Positions 49,651-57,868 of a stretch of 64,000 bases of DNA are shown piece by piece. The stretch spans positions 434,001 to 498,000 of the forward strand of contig NZ_WEGL01000009.1 of NCBI RefSeq assembly GCF_009604455.1, given 5' to 3'. Below the pieces are notes generated by a model that was not told the origin of the DNA, ran no database searches, and saw only the letters and a list, made by a program, of their open reading frames with translations. Within the stretch, counting starts at the first letter, position 1; the number at the start of each line of letters is the position of its first letter. A program made the position numbers and the translations under genes. This DNA comes from Streptomyces sp. RB17. Its GTDB lineage: Bacteria; Actinomycetota; Actinomycetes; Streptomycetales; Streptomycetaceae.

Positions 49651-51179
49651 TGACTTCGCCTGCATCGACGGACAGCGTTCCGCCCCAGCTCAGCGCGGGG
49701 CCGCGCCCGGCTCCGGGCCCGGCCGCCGACGAGGGCCTGGCGCGGCGGCTGCGCGCGCTCGCCTGCACCGCGCCGCTGCACGACCTCGACGCACGCAAGG
49801 CCAACCTGGCCGGTGAGTACTCGGTGTACGGCATGGCCGAGGTGGCCCTCGCCGCCATCGACCTGGTCACGCTCAACATGGACTTCGACACCGGCGCCGA
49901 CCACGAGCAGATCGTGGCCCGCCTCGTCCCGCGCATCGCCGCCCAGGCCCCGCACCGGCCGACCGCCGAGCACGAGCGTGTGGCCCGCTGGGTCCTGGAG
50001 AACCTGATCAACGTCGGCAGCGTCGACCGCGGCTTCCGCGCCGTCTACGGCACCTTCGCGCCGGACGGCACGTACGTCCGCCGGGACTACGACTTCAAGC
50101 TCATCGAGGAGGTCCCGGGCCCTGGTGGCACGGTGTACCTGCGCACGACGGACGAGGCGGTCAACGTCCTGGTCGGCGCTCTCGACACCGACGTCACCAG
50201 TGCCCAGATCGCCGCCGAGGTCAAGCTGGAGGTGCTGATCAGCCGCGGCCGGCTCGCCGACGCCCAGCTCGCCGCCGAGCAGGCCCGCTACCGCACGGTG
50301 CAGTACTCGGAGACCCTGCGCCGCGCCCTGGAGGCCACCCGGCGCAACGTCCGCGCGGTCGACTGGCTCAATGCCGTACCCGACATGATCGCCGAGGCCC
50401 TGGACCACGTGGCCGACCGTTACCGCCACGAGAACGCGATCCTCACCAACATCCGCAAGGCCCGCGACGAGACCGAGGAGCCCGAGCACAAGCGCCGCGC
50501 CGCCGAACTGGTCGACATCGTCAAGGACTGCATCCGGCGGCACACCCAGCTCCAGTCCCGACTTCTGGAGGCGGGCCCGCTGTTCCGCGCCGAGCAGGAC
50601 CGGCAGGCCTTCGCCACACCGGCGACGACATCCGGAACAGACCTGTACGGCCATCTCGTCGCCCCCGTCCTGCCGTTGCCCCTGGACCAGGCGATCCGGG
50701 TCACGGACGCGTTCTTCGCCCACGGCACCGGACTGCGCACACCGGTGTCCGTCCGGGTGGCGGACCTCGTCGACATACTGCTGACGCCTCCGGTGGAGCG
50801 GGAGCACCTGGGCGCGGAGATGCCCGAGCCCGACCTGATCGCCACACCGGACGACAGCCGGTTCAGCGAGGAGCAGCTGGCCGCGGCGATGGACCTGCTG
50901 GACCTGCCGGCCGACGCCCCGCGCCGGCTGTCGGGACTGCTGGCCGAGGCCCGGCGCACCGGTGACCCCGATCTGGCCTATCTGGTGGCCCTGCTGGCCG
51001 TTCACGCGGCCAGCCCGGCCGTCGGTACCGCCTACCGGCAGGGTGAACAGAAGCTGCTGTTCGCCGTCGACGACGGCACGGAGCTGGACGACCCCGAATT
51101 CGGCGGGGCCGACCTGATCGTGGGAACCGCCCTGCTGGACGCGGCCGGGATGGCGGCGGACCGGACGGAAGCAGCATGA
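49650..51179 (+). CDS. Putative kleisin-like subunit of an SMC-like complex
   Basis: A 509-residue cytosolic protein, first of a three-gene operon ending in an SMC-like ATPase. The N-terminal third is helical with a winged-helix-like part (VARWVLENLINVGSVDRGFRAVYG, YDFKLIEEV, VYLRTTDEAVNVLVGALD). The middle is a long charged helical region (AQLAAEQARYRTVQYSETLRRALEATRRNVRAV). The C-terminal third (FSEEQLAAAMDLLDLP) may be a second winged helix. Position, size and helical layout match JetA/MukF-type kleisins of Wadjet or MukBEF systems. No sequence-level family match could be made by eye, so the role is inferred from context. Start codon choice is explained under the promoter entry. Confidence 0.6.
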   Translation: MTSPASTDSVPPQLSAGPRPAPGPAADEGLARRLRALACTAPLHDLDARKANLAGEYSVYGMAEVALAAIDLVTLNMDFDTGADHEQIVARLVPRIAAQAPHRPTAEHERVARWVLENLINVGSVDRGFRAVYGTFAPDGTYVRRDYDFKLIEEVPGPGGTVYLRTTDEAVNVLVGALDTDVTSAQIAAEVKLEVLISRGRLADAQLAAEQARYRTVQYSETLRRALEATRRNVRAVDWLNAVPDMIAEALDHVADRYRHENAILTNIRKARDETEEPEHKRRAAELVDIVKDCIRRHTQLQSRLLEAGPLFRAEQDRQAFATPATTSGTDLYGHLVAPVLPLPLDQAIRVTDAFFAHGTGLRTPVSVRVADLVDILLTPPVEREHLGAEMPEPDLIATPDDSRFSEEQLAAAMDLLDLPADAPRRLSGLLAEARRTGDPDLAYLVALLAVHAASPAVGTAYRQGEQKLLFAVDDGTELDDPEFGGADLIVGTALLDAAGMAADRTEAA

Positions 51180-51210
51180 GTCGACAACAGCCTGACAAGG
51201 AGCCCCAACC

Positions 51211-52089
51211 GTGAGCGAGCACGTCGAGTGGAGTGAGGCGGAGTCGTCGGCACCGTCGGCGCCCGCCGCCGTCACCCCCGCCGACGCCGCCGACGCGGCG
51301 CGGCTCGTCGCCTTCGGGCTGCAGCCCAAGCTGCAGCCCGCGCGGGACCAGGAGTACACGGAACTGCTGCGCCGCTACCGCGACGACCCGGCGTTCGCGC
51401 GGCTGGCCGACGCCGTCGCCGCCGGCCTGGGCCTCGTCGTGCTGGAAGTGTCCCCGCGCGCGGGAATGGCCGTGACCGCCGCCGAGGACTCGGTGTTCGC
51501 CGTCCGCATGGGCGACTACGCGCGTCGCACCGCCGCCGACTCCGGCGACCGCTTCCTGCACGGCCTCGCCCATCTCGCCGTCGCCGCACTGGCCTTCCCG
51601 CGCCCGGAGGACCTGGCCGACGACAGCTACATCGGCCGCGTCAGCGTCAACGGCGTCGACGCCTTCGTACGGCAGGCCTGCCGGCGCCTGGAGGAGCGGG
51701 CCGAGGAGCTGGGCGAGAACACCGACCCGGCGACCGACGCGCCCGGCCTCGAGGCCGCCTGGCGGATCTGGGCCAGACGCAGCGCCACCGGAGCCACCAA
51801 GGACGCCCGCCGCCCGGCCGCCTCCACCACCGGCATCGTCGCCAAGGCCCTCACGTTCCTCACCGACTCGGGCTTCCTGCAGCGCACCGGCGACGACAAC
51901 GGCGGCACGTACCGCACCACGGCCCGCTACCAGCTCCAGGTCCGCGACCTGGCCGGCAGCGCCGCCATGGCCGAACTGCTCGAGCTGGGCGTCGTACCGG
52001 TGACCGACGGCACGGCCAGCCTGCTGGCCGCCGAGGACACCGAGAACCTGGAGCTCGTGGCCGACGCCGGGCTGCCGTTCCACTCCTGA
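51211..52089 (+). CDS. Putative MukE/JetB-like (KITE) subunit
   Basis: A 292-residue soluble protein, second in the operon. Two winged-helix-like regions can be seen: one around RLVAFGLQPKLQPARDQEYTELLRRYRDDPAFARLADAVAAGLGL, and one in ALTFLTDSGFLQRTGDDNGGTYRTTARYQLQVRDLAG, where the GFLQRTGDDNGGTYRTT turn is typical of a winged-helix beta-hairpin. Tandem winged helices between a kleisin-like and an SMC-like gene are the mark of MukE/KITE subunits. GGAG is 8 bases ahead of the GTG start. 31 bp separate it from the first gene. Confidence 0.65.
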   Translation: MSEHVEWSEAESSAPSAPAAVTPADAADAARLVAFGLQPKLQPARDQEYTELLRRYRDDPAFARLADAVAAGLGLVVLEVSPRAGMAVTAAEDSVFAVRMGDYARRTAADSGDRFLHGLAHLAVAALAFPRPEDLADDSYIGRVSVNGVDAFVRQACRRLEERAEELGENTDPATDAPGLEAAWRIWARRSATGATKDARRPAASTTGIVAKALTFLTDSGFLQRTGDDNGGTYRTTARYQLQVRDLAGSAAMAELLELGVVPVTDGTASLLAAEDTENLELVADAGLPFHS

Positions 52090-52154
52090 GGGCCGCCGCG
52101 CTTCCGAAGATTCCCGAACCACCGCACCTTTCACCAGACTTACGAGAGTCCGCC

Positions 52155-55100
52155 ATGTACGAGCTGTCCCGGGTCCGCCTCTACTCCATCGGTCCCGCCG
52201 GTGCGCGCTACGCCGACACCGTGCTTGACCTGCGGGGTGTCGGCGAGCCCGTGCCCGACCCGGCGCCCACGCAGGCGGAGTTCTTCGAGGAGGAGCCGTC
52301 CGGCCCGCCGCGCCGGCCCGCGCCCGCCGGCGTGCTCTTCCTGGAGAACGGCGGCGGCAAGTCCGTCCTGCTCAAGCTGATCTTCTCGGTGATGCTGCCG
52401 GGCCACCGCAACACCCTCGGCGGCGCCAGCTCCGGCGTGCTGCGCAAGTTCCTGCTCGCCGACGACTGCGGGCACGTGGCGCTGGAGTGGCAGCATGTGC
52501 AGACCGGCGAGTGCGTCGTCGTCGGCAAGGTGAGCGAGTGGCGTGGACGGCAGGTGTCCAACGACCCGCGCAAGTTCGCCGAGGCCTGGTATTCATTCCG
52601 GCCCGGCCCCGGGCTCAGCCTGGACAACCTGCCCGTCGCCGAGTCCACCGCCGTACGGCCACCCGTCGAGGGCACCTCGGGCGCCCAGGGCCGGCGCCGC
52701 ACCATGAAGGGCTTCCGTGACGCCCTCACGGAGGCCGGCAAGGCCTACCCGCACCTGGAGGTGCACTGGGAGGAGATCCACGACCGCTGGATCGAGCACC
52801 TCGGCGACCTCGGTCTCGACCCCGAACTCTTCCGCTACCAGCGGGAGATGAACGCCGACGAGGGCGAGGCGGCCGGTCTCTTCGCGGTCAAGAAGGACTC
52901 CGACTTCACCGACCTGCTGCTGCGCGCCGTCACCGACACCCGCGACACCGACGGCCTCGCCGACCTCGTCAGCGGCTTCGGCAACAAGCTGGGCCGGCGC
53001 GCCGAACTGATCGCCGAACGGGACTTCACCGCCGGCTCCGTCGACCTGCTCGGGCGGATCGTCGAGGCCGCCGAGGCCCGCTCACGCGCGCGTGACGTCC
53101 ATACCGGTGCCGAGCGCCGTACCCGCACCCTCGCCCGGCGGCTGTCCGCGCGGGCCGTGCAGGAGCGGGTACGGGCCGCCGACCTCGCCCAGCGGGTCAC
53201 GGCCGCCGCCTACGCCGTCACGCACTCCGAGGGCGCCCGTGAGCGCAGCGCCCTGATCGCCGCCGAACTCGCCTACCGGCACGCCTCCCTGGCGCTCGCC
53301 GCCGCTGAGAAGTCCGCCGCCGCGCAGAAGCGCGAACTGGCCGACGCCCGCACCCTGCACTCCGCCTGGCAGGCCGCGGAGGCCGTGCTGCGCCACCGTG
53401 CCGCCGCCGACCGCGTCGCGCGCGTGTCCGCCGCCATCCAGGAGGCCGAGCGGGACGCCGCGCCCGCGCTCGCCGCGCGCGCCAAAGCCGCCGTCGACCT
53501 CGTACGGGCCCTGCACGCGGCCGCCGAGAGCGCCGAGGCCCTCGCCAACGAGGAGGAGGAGCGCTCCGCCGCCATCCAGGAAGTGGGTGATTCCGCCTAC
53601 CGCGACTCCACCACCGCCGCGACCGAGGCCCAGCGCGCCCGCAGCGAGGCCGGGCACCTGCGCCAGCGCCTCGCCGAGGTCGAGCAGGAGACCGCCGAGG
53701 CCGTCCGCGCCGGCTGGCTCGACGACAGCGCCCCGGACGCCGACCCGGCCCGCGCCGCGCTCGCGGCCAGCGACGCCGAGAAGACCGCCGTCGCCGCCTG
53801 GGACACGGCCCGCGAGGCCGCCCGCAAGGTCACCGAGCACGCGCGCGAGGCGGCCTCCGCCGAGTCCCGCGCCGAACTGACCGCCGCCCGCGCGGCGGAC
53901 GCCGCGACGGCGGCCGAGCGGTCCTACGAGGCCGAGCGGCGCCTCACCGAGTCCCTGGCCGCCGAGGAGCGGCTCGCGGAGCTGCTGAGCCTGCCGGGCG
54001 CGGCCGCGGCCGGACAGCCCGGAGTGCCCGGGCCCCGGTCCGGCGCCGACGACGCGATGGGCACCCGGGGCGGCACGCGCGTCGGCGCGACGGACGGGGC
54101 CGAGGGCTCCGCGGGCGGGGGCCACGGCGCCGCGGATCCCATGGGGCCGGGCACGAGCAGCACCTCTCGCCCGGGCGCCGACGGCCCCCTCACCCCCGAG
54201 GAACTCGACCGCTTCGCCGATGAATTGCGTGACCTCCTCGACGATGCCGTCTCGACCGCCGAACGGCACCTCTTCGAGCTGCGCACCGCCGCCGCCGACG
54301 ACTCCCGGATCCTCGGCGCGCTCGGTGACGGTGGACTGCTGCCGCCGGGCCCGGACGTCCTGGCCACCGTGGAGTTCCTCGGCGAGCACGGCATCCCGGC
54401 ACTGCCCGGATGGCGCTATCTCGCCCAGGCCGTCGACCCCGCCGACCACGCGCGCGTGCTCGCCGCCCGCCCGGAACTGGTCGACGGCGTGGTCATCACC
54501 GACCCGGACACGCACGCGCGTGCCCGCGAGGCGCTCGGCGACGCCGCCCTGCTGCCCCGCTCCGCCGTCGCCGTCGGTACGGCCGCCGCCCTGCTCGCCC
54601 CGCCGCCCGCCGACAGCGCCGCCGCCACGGACGTCTTCCTCGTGCCACCGAACCCGGCGATGCACGACGAGCACGCCGCCGACGAGGAACGGCAGGCACT
54701 GCGCGCCCGGGCCACCGAGCGCGACGAGGAGATCCGCACCCTCGCCGCCCGGCTCGGCAAGGACCGTGAACTGGCCGCCCGGCTCGCCTCCTGGCGCACC
54801 GGCTGCCCCGCCGGCCGCCTCACCGAGCTGGCCCGGACCGCCGAAGAGACCCGGGCGTTCGCCGAGGAGGCCGAGGCCGAGCTGGCCGAGGCCCGCACGG
54901 TGCGCGCGGAGGCCGACGAGGCCGCCGCCGAGGCAGTACACGTCCGCGACGAGCGGCAGGAGGCCGCGCAGAAGGCCCGCCGTGCGGCCGACGCCCTCGC
55001 CGGCCTCGCCTACCGGCTCCGCGAGCGCGCCGGCTGGCAGGTCAAACTGCGCGAACTCGCCGACGAGGCCACCGAGTCCGAGGCCCGCGCCCAGGTCTGC

Positions 55101-56900
55101 CTGGAGCGCGCCCGCGCCGCCGACGAGGACCGCCGCGCCGCCCAGCGCGCCGCCGACGACGCCCGCCGCACCGCACGTGCCCTGCGCGCCGAGCGTGCCG
55201 AGATCGCCGGCGCCCCCGACGACGTACCGGTCGAGGACGCGAACGCCCCCCAGGCGTCCCTGCCCGCACTCCGCGAGGCCTACCGGGCCGCCTCCCAGGT
55301 GTACGAGAAGGTCGGCGTCGGCGCCGACCTGCGCGCCGAACAGGCCCGCGCGGAGAGCGACGAGAGCGCCGCCCGCGCCGAGCTCGACCGGCTCAGCAAC
55401 AAGGTCCGCACCCGTGCCGAGCAGTTGCTTCAGTCGCCCGACGGCTCCGACGGACCGTCCCGGCAGGCCGCCGCCGCCCGCGCGGAGGAGCTGGTGCAGC
55501 TCCTGGAGACCCGCATGTCCAGCGCGAGCGAGCACCTCGGCCGGCTGCGCGGCGAGGCCGAACGGCACGCCCCCGAGGACGGCGCGGCACACACCGAGCT
55601 TGCCGAGGAACTCGAACCCCGCGACGCCGAGCACGCCCAGGCGCTGCTGCGCACCGCGACCGGCGAGCTCGCCGCCCGTACCGAGGCGCTGGCCGAGGCC
55701 CGTGAGGCCCACGCGGAGCTGCTGGAGGCCCACCGGGCCGCCGAGGACGCGGCCGGCGGCTTCGACGAGATCGCCGCGATGCTCCGCGACCTGCTGCGCG
55801 AGCACGCCCCCGAGGAGGAACAGGAGGAGCCGGAGCCGTACCCGGGCAGTCTGGAAGAGGCCCGGCACTCCGCGGCAGAGGCCCGCCGCTCGCTGCGCGG
55901 CTGCGCCGCCGACCTGTCCGCCGCCGAGGCGGCCGTGCGCGAGGCGAGCGACGTCCTCGTCCGGCATGCCAACTCCACGCGCTTCGAGCAGGTCCGCACC
56001 CCCGCCCGGCAGCAGATCCGCGAACTGCCCGCCTCCGCGCTGCCCGAGCACGCGCAGAAGTGGGCGGCCGCGTTCGCACCCCGACTGCGCGTCCTGACCG
56101 ACGAGCTGGCCCAGCTCGAGCGAAACCGCGACTCGATCGTGGACCGCCTCAGGGGCCTGGTGGAGTCGGCTCTCACCACCCTGCGGTCCGCCCAGCGGCT
56201 GTCCCGGCTGCCCGAGGGACTCGGCGAGTGGTCCGGCCAGGAGTTCCTGCGCATCCGCTTCGAGGAGCCCGACCAGGCCACGCTCACCGAACGCCTCGGC
56301 GAGGTCATCGACGACGCCACGCGCGCGGCCGTGAAGAAGAACTCCGACCTGCGCCGGGACGGCATGTCGCTGCTGCTGCGCGGCGTCGCGGCCGCGCTGC
56401 AGCCGAAGGGCGTGGCCGTCGAGATCCTCAAGCCCGACGCCGTACTGCGCGCCGAACGCGTCCCCGTGGGGCAGATGGGCGACGTCTTCTCCGGCGGCCA
56501 GCTGCTCACCGCGGCGATCGCCTTGTACTGCACGATGGCCGCGCTGCGCAGCAACGACCGGGGCCGGGACAAGCACCGGCACGCCGGCACGCTGTTCCTG
56601 GACAACCCGATCGGCCGCGCCAACGCCACCTACCTGCTGGAGCTGCAGCGGGCCGTGTCGGACGCCCTCGGTGTACAGCTGCTCTACACCACCGGTCTGT
56701 TCGACACGACCGCCCTGGCCGAGTTCCCGCTGGTCATCCGCCTGCGCAACGACGCCGACCTCAGGGCGGGCCTGAAGTACATCAGCGTGGAGGAACACCT
56801 CCGGCCCGGGCTGCCCCAGCAGCCCCAGGCCGGAGAGTCTGTGCACAGCGAGATCACGGCCACGCGCATGTTCAGGAAGCCGGTACCGAACACGCCGTAG
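52155..56900 (+). CDS. SMC/MukB-like coiled-coil ATPase
   Basis: A 1581-residue giant. The N-terminal ATPase half begins YELSRVRLYSIGPAGARYAD and contains the Walker A variant LENGGGKSVLLK (about 64-74). Residues about 270-1350 are mostly Ala/Glu/Arg-rich coiled coil, broken near 620-860 by a less helical, Gly-rich and then globular section that may be the hinge. The C-terminal half has the ABC signature VFSGGQLL (about 1444-1451) and Walker B TLFLDNPIG (about 1479-1487), with a Q/D-loop context ANATYLLELQ. This split-ATPase plan is that of SMC, MukB and JetC. With the two upstream genes it should form a DNA-loading complex. No JetD/TOPRIM nuclease gene is adjacent. Confidence 0.8.
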   Translation: MYELSRVRLYSIGPAGARYADTVLDLRGVGEPVPDPAPTQAEFFEEEPSGPPRRPAPAGVLFLENGGGKSVLLKLIFSVMLPGHRNTLGGASSGVLRKFLLADDCGHVALEWQHVQTGECVVVGKVSEWRGRQVSNDPRKFAEAWYSFRPGPGLSLDNLPVAESTAVRPPVEGTSGAQGRRRTMKGFRDALTEAGKAYPHLEVHWEEIHDRWIEHLGDLGLDPELFRYQREMNADEGEAAGLFAVKKDSDFTDLLLRAVTDTRDTDGLADLVSGFGNKLGRRAELIAERDFTAGSVDLLGRIVEAAEARSRARDVHTGAERRTRTLARRLSARAVQERVRAADLAQRVTAAAYAVTHSEGARERSALIAAELAYRHASLALAAAEKSAAAQKRELADARTLHSAWQAAEAVLRHRAAADRVARVSAAIQEAERDAAPALAARAKAAVDLVRALHAAAESAEALANEEEERSAAIQEVGDSAYRDSTTAATEAQRARSEAGHLRQRLAEVEQETAEAVRAGWLDDSAPDADPARAALAASDAEKTAVAAWDTAREAARKVTEHAREAASAESRAELTAARAADAATAAERSYEAERRLTESLAAEERLAELLSLPGAAAAGQPGVPGPRSGADDAMGTRGGTRVGATDGAEGSAGGGHGAADPMGPGTSSTSRPGADGPLTPEELDRFADELRDLLDDAVSTAERHLFELRTAAADDSRILGALGDGGLLPPGPDVLATVEFLGEHGIPALPGWRYLAQAVDPADHARVLAARPELVDGVVITDPDTHARAREALGDAALLPRSAVAVGTAAALLAPPPADSAAATDVFLVPPNPAMHDEHAADEERQALRARATERDEEIRTLAARLGKDRELAARLASWRTGCPAGRLTELARTAEETRAFAEEAEAELAEARTVRAEADEAAAEAVHVRDERQEAAQKARRAADALAGLAYRLRERAGWQVKLRELADEATESEARAQVCLERARAADEDRRAAQRAADDARRTARALRAERAEIAGAPDDVPVEDANAPQASLPALREAYRAASQVYEKVGVGADLRAEQARAESDESAARAELDRLSNKVRTRAEQLLQSPDGSDGPSRQAAAARAEELVQLLETRMSSASEHLGRLRGEAERHAPEDGAAHTELAEELEPRDAEHAQALLRTATGELAARTEALAEAREAHAELLEAHRAAEDAAGGFDEIAAMLRDLLREHAPEEEQEEPEPYPGSLEEARHSAAEARRSLRGCAADLSAAEAAVREASDVLVRHANSTRFEQVRTPARQQIRELPASALPEHAQKWAAAFAPRLRVLTDELAQLERNRDSIVDRLRGLVESALTTLRSAQRLSRLPEGLGEWSGQEFLRIRFEEPDQATLTERLGEVIDDATRAAVKKNSDLRRDGMSLLLRGVAAALQPKGVAVEILKPDAVLRAERVPVGQMGDVFSGGQLLTAAIALYCTMAALRSNDRGRDKHRHAGTLFLDNPIGRANATYLLELQRAVSDALGVQLLYTTGLFDTTALAEFPLVIRLRNDADLRAGLKYISVEEHLRPGLPQQPQAGESVHSEITATRMFRKPVPNTP

Positions 56901-56917
56901 CGGCGCGTCCTGGGAAC

Positions 56918-57448
56918 TCAGGGGTGGGACAGCTGCCCGGTGCCGCCCCGACGGCGTATACGGTCCTGCTCGCGCAGGGCCGCGCGCTCCGCACGCCGGC
57001 GGGCGCGCCGCTCGCGGCGCAGTGCCCGGGCCGTGCTGCTCGGCTCGGAGAGCACGCCGTACCGCTGGTTCCACACCTGGCGGGTCACCCAGACGTCGAC
57101 CACGGCCCAGGTGGCCACCACCGTGCTCACCACGCTGCTGATCACCATGGGGAAGGCCAGCCAGGACTCGGCCAGCGTGCACAGGAACGCCACCATGGCC
57201 TGGATGAGCGTCACCGCGATGATCAGGAGGGCCCGCACCGCCGCCGTACGCACCGGATCCGGCATCGGGTGCCGTCGGGCGGGCTCCTCGATCCACAACG
57301 GCCGGTAGTACGGCCGCTGTTCGCCTGCGGGCTCCCCGGCGCGCCCACGCGCCCGAATGTCGCGATCCGGTGCCTCCGGGCTCCGCCGCGCCGCCGAGCG
57401 CCCTGCCGCGCTCTCCTCGGGCGCCTCGCGCCACTCCACCGTCCCCAT
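56918..57448 (-). CDS. Hypothetical membrane protein
   Basis: A 176-residue protein with a hydrophilic Arg/Glu-rich N-terminus, two hydrophobic helices in the middle (AVRALLIIAVTLIQAMVAFLCTL and AFPMVISSVVSTVVATWAVVDVWV), and a very basic C-terminal tail (LRRERRARRRAERAALREQDRIRRR). The ATG at 57448 has GGGGAG at a long spacing; a GTG a few codons upstream is also possible. It converges with the SMC-like operon 17 bp away and diverges from the conservon. The basic tail could bind nucleic acid or phospholipid; function unknown. Confidence 0.75.
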   Translation of the reverse strand: MGTVEWREAPEESAAGRSAARRSPEAPDRDIRARGRAGEPAGEQRPYYRPLWIEEPARRHPMPDPVRTAAVRALLIIAVTLIQAMVAFLCTLAESWLAFPMVISSVVSTVVATWAVVDVWVTRQVWNQRYGVLSEPSSTARALRRERRARRRAERAALREQDRIRRRGGTGQLSHP

Positions 57449-57868
57449 CACCGCGTCACTCCCCACCGCCAGCAGACCGCTCGCCCCGGTGTCACAAGAC
57501 CCCGACCCCCCAGTGGCTGCCCGGCTTGCGCTGTTTTACGCCGCCGGGGTGCGGGATGCGGCACCTGTGGCCCATTCCGCCCCCATTTCCCATAGAGAAG
57601 GACGAACGACCGCGCCCGATGATTCCCGGCCGGAGAAAAATTCCAGCCAACCGCCCGGTCACGGCGCCGCCTTCCGGCCCGGCGCGGCTGCCGGATCGCG
57701 GTGGCAATCTCCCGCAATGCCCGGACAACTCGGCATCTCTCGCAGCGGGAGCGGAAGTTCTCCCTCCGGACATGTCTTCGAGTTAACTGTGAGGCGGTAG
57801 TAGGCTCGCGCCGTTTGATGACGGACATGTGCACCCCCGGCCGGCCGGGGGTCGAGCTGGGGGAGGCC
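57449..57868 (+). promoter_or_regulatory. Upstream region of the conservon
   Basis: A 420-bp divergent spacer without a credible ORF. TTCGAG (57777-57782) and TAGGCT (57801-57806), 18 bases apart, form a weak candidate promoter giving a 56-base leader before cvnA. No palindromic operator was recognised. Confidence 0.3.

Noticed and set aside
53082..57434. 1450-residue minus-strand open frame across the SMC-like gene
   Set aside because: Shadow of the SMC-like ORF; the translation is Gly-rich nonsense and overlaps a real membrane-protein gene in another frame.
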